Below, one piece after another: positions 58,304 through 64,000 of a stretch of 64,000 nt of DNA; the stretch's first letter is position 1; each line of letters opens with the position of its first letter. The stretch comes from Lepidodermella squamata (taxonomy: Eukaryota > Gastrotricha). The DNA lies in contig JBLDXI010000019.1 of NCBI GenBank assembly GCA_047495785.1, positions 1,736,001-1,800,000 of the forward strand. The letters run 5' to 3'. A program made the position numbers and the translations under genes. The notes below the pieces were generated by a model. The model had not been told where the DNA came from, searched no databases, and was given only the letters and a program-made list of their open reading frames with translations.

Positions 58304-61300
58304 TCATGTTCGGGAGCGTTCGAATCGTGGGAATTAATTAATGACGCAAAAGGTATTGACCTAATAACAGCTAATAAAAGAAGGGGATTTGACCGCCGAA
58401 AATCACTTGTCCGACTACTAGAAAAAGCCGAAAATACAGCAGTAGCTGTTAGAATGGAGCTATTTGAATTTTCGTCCCAGTCGGGAGAGTCCAGGCCTAC
58501 TGTCTGGGTTTTTACTTGGTTTTTAGACCTGAAAGAGGCTCAAAAGAGGCCCGAGATTAACGCGCACCTTTCACAAATTTTGCCAGGCATGGTAGAGGCC
58601 AAAATTGGCCTGAGGTTTTGACGCATTTTTAGGGGTAGCCAGGTCCGATTAGGGCTTGAAAAATAACGCTAATCGCAGCAAGCCAAAAATAAACTCACTG
58701 GGGCGCGAATAACGGATTTTTACAGTAAGAAAGGAGGTGATAAATCACAGAGCCCCCCACCCCCCACTCTGACAAATTCGAGCAGCAGATGTCCTCAATT
58801 TCCCGAAGATCAAGCAGCATTCCTCCTTGAAATGACCAAACAATGGTGCTGCATTCGTTTTGGATTCCGTGTCATTCCATCAGCTTTCATTTCCGGCTCG
58901 ACTGGCTCAACGGCACGCTTCATCGAATGGGATCGATAACATGGTTGAGCATGAGATCAACATCTACCAGACATTGACCGGAAATGACCAGTGTTTATCT
59001 TACATTATTTATTTTCGCTTTAGTCAAGAAAACCTTATCGACAGAAGTAATTGCATAATTTATCCTTGTTGTGAAGCGATTGTAATGATTTGAAGAAGAG
59101 ATTAATTTCATGATTGTAATGAGATTAATCATGAGTCTTGTCAGCAACCACCGAGAATGACGTACATTGATTTGAGAGTAACGTAGATAAAATGAATCGG
59201 AATACAAGATATCGGCGCTCTGTTCCGAGAGTCATGACGACTTTAGCTTCGGCCAGCGGGAGATCATGAAAACTTCGACGACGAATGACGGGTGAACATA
59301 GAGAACAGAAGCAAGACTTGTGTAAAACTAGTAACAGTGATCTTGAACTGAGTTGAGTAGATACCATGGAATATATTTGCTCCCTTGTTAGACTTATCAG
59401 TAGATTTGATTCGAGTTAACTTGTGTTTCTCAGTCGCCAGCGGGTAAGAAATGCTTATTTTTTGCGCAAGCGCCAAAATGAAAACCTTGATAAGTTGATT
59501 TGTCAGCTGAGTTAAAAAAGAAAGCATGGCAATTTAGTTCGAAATTGGAAATAATTTTGGATTATTATGTGTTACCTAGGTGACCTATTGTTTCTTGCCT
59601 ATTTGTCCCTTTTTCGGGGACCAATTTCTGCTTTCTGCTTGCCTGATTTTATTTGGAATTTGGTCATTTGAGTGTCTCAAAGCTCAAAGCTTGTTTTAAG
59701 CGGAATGTCGCCTATTTAAAAATAATGATTTTTTCGTTTCAAATTGACACACGACACGCGCCTAAGGTTGGTCGCGTATTATAAGGCCCTGCTCATTATA
59801 ACGGTTGTGCCCTGTAATATTTCATAATTCATAAAATACGGTAAATTAAATTTTGGTTGCAGCAATAGGAAAGGCATTTTTGTTGAAGAAGGCGAACTCA
59901 ACTCACTGAATGCAGTGAATGAGAGGGGAGAGCTGCTTTTTAATTCTATGATGGCATTTTTTCGAGATTTCGAGAAAGGGGCCGTGTGACCGTAAAGGGG
60001 CTCAAGTACTTCTGCCCCTCTAGTTTTCTTAGGGGCGAGACTTAGCTTCAATTCACGCAAATTCATGCAAAGTTTGCCCCTCATTTGACCAAAGATAAGG
60101 ATAAAACTTGGGACTAATAGAGATGGACTCGAAACTTGATGATAAACGCATACAAAATTCTTCTGATCGACCAGCTGGAGGAAAAAAAGGCAGCAAAACA
60201 TCATTTCAATCAAAAATATTTGGAAAAAACTTTGTTCATCCGACCAATGTCTTTTTTATCCGACCAATGTCTTATTTCATCCGACAACCAAAAATGTGAC
60301 TAAAATCATCTGACATGAAATATCGATTTTCTCGATTTTCCCAAGTTCCATTTTTCCGTAGGGGCATACCACATTTATGCACCCTATGTTGGCCCCTGAA
60401 CCGGCAGAATTTTATGGTGAAAGATTCATGGCAATCCGAGTAGTCGCTTTTTTGCTGTAATTTTTGAAAATATGAAAAAGCAAGTCGGCTTGTTTTAGTC
60501 ACATTTCGATATTGACTCAGCATTTGGTTTGTGAGCATTCTTTAAAACCGTTCGAAGTCACGTTTCTTTCCAACAGCGCGGATTCTTTTTTTCTATCAAA
60601 AGACGTCATTTTGAAGTCCCGATCCTCTTAACTCATGGTTATGGAATCGGTAGCATAGCTGCGGATCGAATTCAGATAACTATCAGTTTCCTAGGCCTAG
60701 CGATTTAGCAGAGATGACGAAGGAAAAGATCCAGGCTGATCCAGGCTATCGTGTCGGCATTACCAAGTCACATTCCTGGTTGTCGGATGATGGAAAGTTT
60801 TGAGGGTGAATACACGATATCAATGATATTATATTTCAAGAGGCTCCTGTTAAATCATACTTGTGCTTGTCATATTCTGAACACAAAGGGCATTCCCGCC
60901 TACTATGTCTATTAGGTTCTCCTATATAGTGAGTGATTATGCCAGAGTCATTACCGAACATCAAGGATGATTGCACGAAATTTTATGGTGCACAGCCAGT
61001 CCATCTTTAGGGGCATTACGATTACGTAGTTCTATTTTATTGAACTCTAATCGATACTCCGATCCGTAAAAGGGATAGGGTAGCGCGTTGAGCATAAATA
61101 CATACAAAGTATGAGTTGCTATGTACCTTTGAGTTGTTGGACATAAAAATAGCGTTAGATAGCGAAGCATCATCCCGACGAAGAGAAAAAGCGAGCGATT
61201 TTCTTCAAAAGTCTGCATTTCTTATGCGATATCGAACTTTAATCTGCTTTGCCTCGGGCAAGAAATGCAATGACGGTAGAATTTTTCCGACCAACATGAT

Positions 61301-61562
61301 ATTAACCAAAGTTAATTAATTTTTCAAGGTGAGCCCGACGCCGGCAAGAAAAGTTGCCAAGCGATGCTACGCCTAATTTATTATTTCACCAGACAGTTTT
61401 CGAAATATATATGTACACAGAGCGGTTAAAAATTGTCCACATCTGCTATGATGTATCATTTATGACATTCGAAAACGGTTCGTCGAGAGAGCAGGGCCAA
61501 CTACAGTTTTGCAAATTTGCCACCGTCATACAAAGACAAAAGGCAGAGAAAAAGACACATAG
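58304..61562. other. Intergenic, no supportable gene
   Basis: 3.3 kb. Several ORFs of 60-145 codons on both strands have no domain, no splice logic and biased composition. A short direct repeat ATCCGACCAATGTCTT occurs twice at about 60,238-60,275. Nothing else recognised. Confidence 0.5.
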
Positions 61563-64000
61563 ATGAATGTGATATTATTCGTTTTCCTGAGTTTCATTCC
61601 CGCCTCTTTCGGTGGTACGTTTTTCAAACGCTACCCAGGTAGCAAAATAGTCCCGACCCCGAGCAGTGGACTGGCTAATTTGAACAACTTCACCATAAAT
61701 TCAGCTGTAACGGCGAACGAAGAGTCGATTTGCGCCGCATTATGCAGTTCAGATGTTCAATGCCTCGCTTTGATGTACAAGATGAGTACAAAAGCCTGCA
61801 CCACGTTGAATGTCACGCCCGAGGCCTCAACAACTGCGATGCTAAGCGGTGATCCTGACTTCACAGCTATTGTCGTCAATTGGCAGGCTAGTCTTGCCAG
61901 AACAGGTCAATGTCAGAAGAAATACTGCAGAAACGCGTGGTATTATGATGCAATCAAACGGAAGGCGGATGAGGCAACATGTTGGAAAGCGGATGATTCC
62001 ATGGCTTACAACTGCCCGATTGAAACGCTGGACTACGACACGAGCTATGTCACGGATTTCGGCTATAGCTCCAGCCCGGTTACGACTAACACACAACTCA
62101 GCTTACCGTTGGAGCCTGCGAGTTTCGCTCGAATGACGGCTGGCCACTTCTCTCGAGCTTGTCTAGCTTCTGGCTCACCTGTTGGGAGTTGGTACAAGGT
62201 CGATTTCCAGCGTTACGTATGGCTGAGTCAGTTCTGGTACGAGTGTTCGGACAACTTGTGCCTTCAAGAATTCAGGATGGAAACCAGCCTTGACGATGTT
62301 TACTACCAATCGATTACAAGTGGTCGGGGGAAGCAAGTGGTAAGGATAAGAAAATCAACCTTCTCAATTCACGTTCTACTTCCTTTCTCATTCCAGAAAA
62401 TCCTGAGAGGAATTCAATCTGGGACTGTGAATTACAAAACGTTCAACCCCACACTTCTCCGTTACTTCAAAGTCACGACTACATTTGCGAATGGCACATT
62501 CTATTGCGCCAACTTCAAATTCGAAGGCTGCCCAGCTAACTGTATGGAACCTCTTGGAATGGAGAGCGGTGAAGTTTCGAATAATCAGGTATCGGCGCCA
62601 GGAACTTTATCTGCTTCCTTTCTATTTCGCCTGAACTGGGGTATGGCAGGGGCGAATAATCCGTCGAATCTGATCATCGACCTTCTGAAGCAAACTGTTG
62701 TAACTGCCGTGGAAGTGCAGGGCTGCAAAGTTCAAAATGCTTGGGTTACTTCCTTCTCTTTTCAATACAAGGCACGATATTCGGATGCATGGACAAACGT
62801 GGCTGATACAAAGGGATCGAAAGTATTTGGTGGCAACAACGATCCCACAACAGTTGTAACGATCAAATTTCCAAAAGCAGTCACCGGGCAGTTCTTCAAC
62901 ATAGTTCCAAACACTTTTTCAACTGCCGTTTGCTATCGAGTAGAGCTGCTTGGTTGTAAAAGTAAGCACGCAAGTTGAGAAATCTGACAATATGAAATGT
63001 GATTTTCAGATGCGCCCAATTACCTGAGAAATTTAGCAGTAAACGCTGCAGTATTGACGCCTTCCTACGAAACAAGCCCTATGTCCAAGTTTTCTGATCC
63101 CTCGGTTTTGACAAATCCGAGAATAGTGAGAAAACAACACATTCAAAATTGCACTCGAATCACCACGGCGACGACTGGTGCTCGGCCTTATGTTACCATT
63201 GATCTTGGCAGTAGTATGCCTATCACTTCTGTTGAAATAACTACCCCGTCTTGGCCTCCTGCAATGGGCCTCAACCCAGATGGCCTTTGGCTGTTTGATG
63301 TTCTGCGGGGAGGAGACGATTTATCCGAGAATGGAAACCATGCAGTATTCTCTTCCTCACTGGCGTACGGCCCTGGTGTTGATGGAAGGCCACTTGGAGC
63401 TCTGCAGTGGAACAATATCGAGAGATACGTCATAATCCGAACGAACAACATTCAGAAGCTAGACACAACAAGCGGCTGGACCTACGCACTCTGGGTATAC
63501 TACTCATCTGCAAACAGCGAAATATTTTTAATGCGGAATGCAGTGGGAAATTGGTAAGCCAGTGGAAAAACATATCGTTAACGACGCGCCAAAACAACCA
63601 CTTAGATGACTCATTCGATCGTACTTTTAGTCGCCTAACGTAATGGTGAAGTACGTTAGGCCTTTTGAACACCGATTTTTTCCTAATTTCGAACGTACTT
63701 TTCTCATAAAATCTATAAATAGTAAGGTGGTTGTTTTGGCGCGTCGCTAACGATATTGCTGTGCATATTTCGTGGATTATTTTTTCCAGGCAGTCGAAAC
63801 TTAACATTAAAATTGTAGCAAACACTAGAGCAGTTAAACTGGGGTTCACAGCGGGCCAGACTTCTCAAAATACGTCTTGGGTTTGGCCATCGGGGTCTGA
63901 TGTTGTTGTCCCTCAAAATCGCTGGTTTTTCTTCGCACTAACCGTTGACTGTGCCAGTGGAATTTCTCGACTTTACATCGACAATTATGACCGAGCAATC
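61563..64000 (+). CDS. Giant secreted PAN/discoidin/LamG protein L3 (3' end outside window)
   Basis: Third paralogue of L1 and L2. Exons: 61,563-62,336 (or to 62,339), 62,397-62,961, 63,010-63,553, and from 63,790 past the window end. Start MNVILFVFLSF gives a signal peptide. The PAN-like Cys module (CAALCSSDVQCLAL), three discoidin-like domains and the start of the first LamG domain (GLWLFDVLRGGDDLSENGNHA) align throughout with L1 and L2. The intron at 62,337-62,396 is in frame and can be read through, but homology shows it is spliced. Intron 3 is 236 bases instead of about 55 because of an inserted MITE. Same inferred role as L1 and L2. Confidence 0.85.
63575..63753. mobile_element. TA-flanked MITE inside an L3 intron, 179 bp
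   Basis: About 30-base terminal inverted repeats (left TCGTTAACGACGCGCCAAAA, right TTTTGGCGCGTCGCTAACGA) with TA on each side (63,573-63,574 and 63,754-63,755). Non-coding. Lies wholly between donor 63,554 and acceptor 63,789, so the exon reading frame is untouched. TA duplication suggests a Tc1/mariner-type source. Confidence 0.85.

Noticed and set aside
59779-60213. 144-codon ORF on the minus strand
   Set aside because: No domain, biased composition, no ATG-context or splice support; random open frame in a 3.3-kb intergenic region.

Overview
This is a gene-dense stretch of an animal nuclear genome. All genes have GT-AG introns, most only about 48-65 nt, with some microexons. Domain content (two-DBD nuclear receptors, chitin-binding peritrophin domains, class C receptors, discoidin/LamG secreted proteins, ceramide synthase with a homeobox-like domain) points to a protostome invertebrate with a compact genome; the clade cannot be fixed from sequence alone. 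Exon boundaries below were placed by eye, and every complete multi-exon model was checked for phase and reading-frame length.

Left third (1-20,239, all genes on the minus strand): a tandem cluster of nuclear receptors with TWO DNA-binding domains each. NR1 (10-1399) runs off the left edge, NR2 (12,534-14,237) and NR4 (17,909-20,239) are complete, and NR3 (15,089-16,262) is a pseudogene. Between them lie a cytosolic sulfotransferase (2,706-3,717) and a GABA-B-like class C receptor (4,362-6,718). The block from NR1 to the receptor and the tail exon of an NR4-type gene has been duplicated: 15,089-18,112 is a second, decayed copy that lost the sulfotransferase and most of the receptor. The gap 7,183-12,533 is full of inverted-repeat elements and holds no convincing gene.

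Middle (20,240-30,247): a small unknown ORF, a degenerate RhoGAP-domain protein, an unknown minus-strand ORF, and a head-to-head pair of NIMA-like kinase/ankyrin proteins. These share exon structure and both have altered ATP-binding residues; one also lost the DFG motif.

Right half (31,163-64,000): two complete secreted proteins of about 1,700 aa and one partial one (PAN-like, discoidin and LamG domains), forming a paralogous family (L1, L2, L3). Between L2 and L3 are a peritrophin/LamG protein, a papain-family cysteine protease built from tiny exons, a ceramide synthase with an altered Lag1 motif, an ankyrin protein, a Thr-rich mucin-like protein with a Cys-rich tail, and a second, intronless GABA-B-like receptor.

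The most notable features are the two-DBD receptor cluster interleaved with a sulfotransferase and a class C receptor, the kinase-ankyrin pair with degenerate active sites, the L1-L3 family with intron loss and a transposon-enlarged intron, and the ceramide synthase with Tyr-His in place of His-His.
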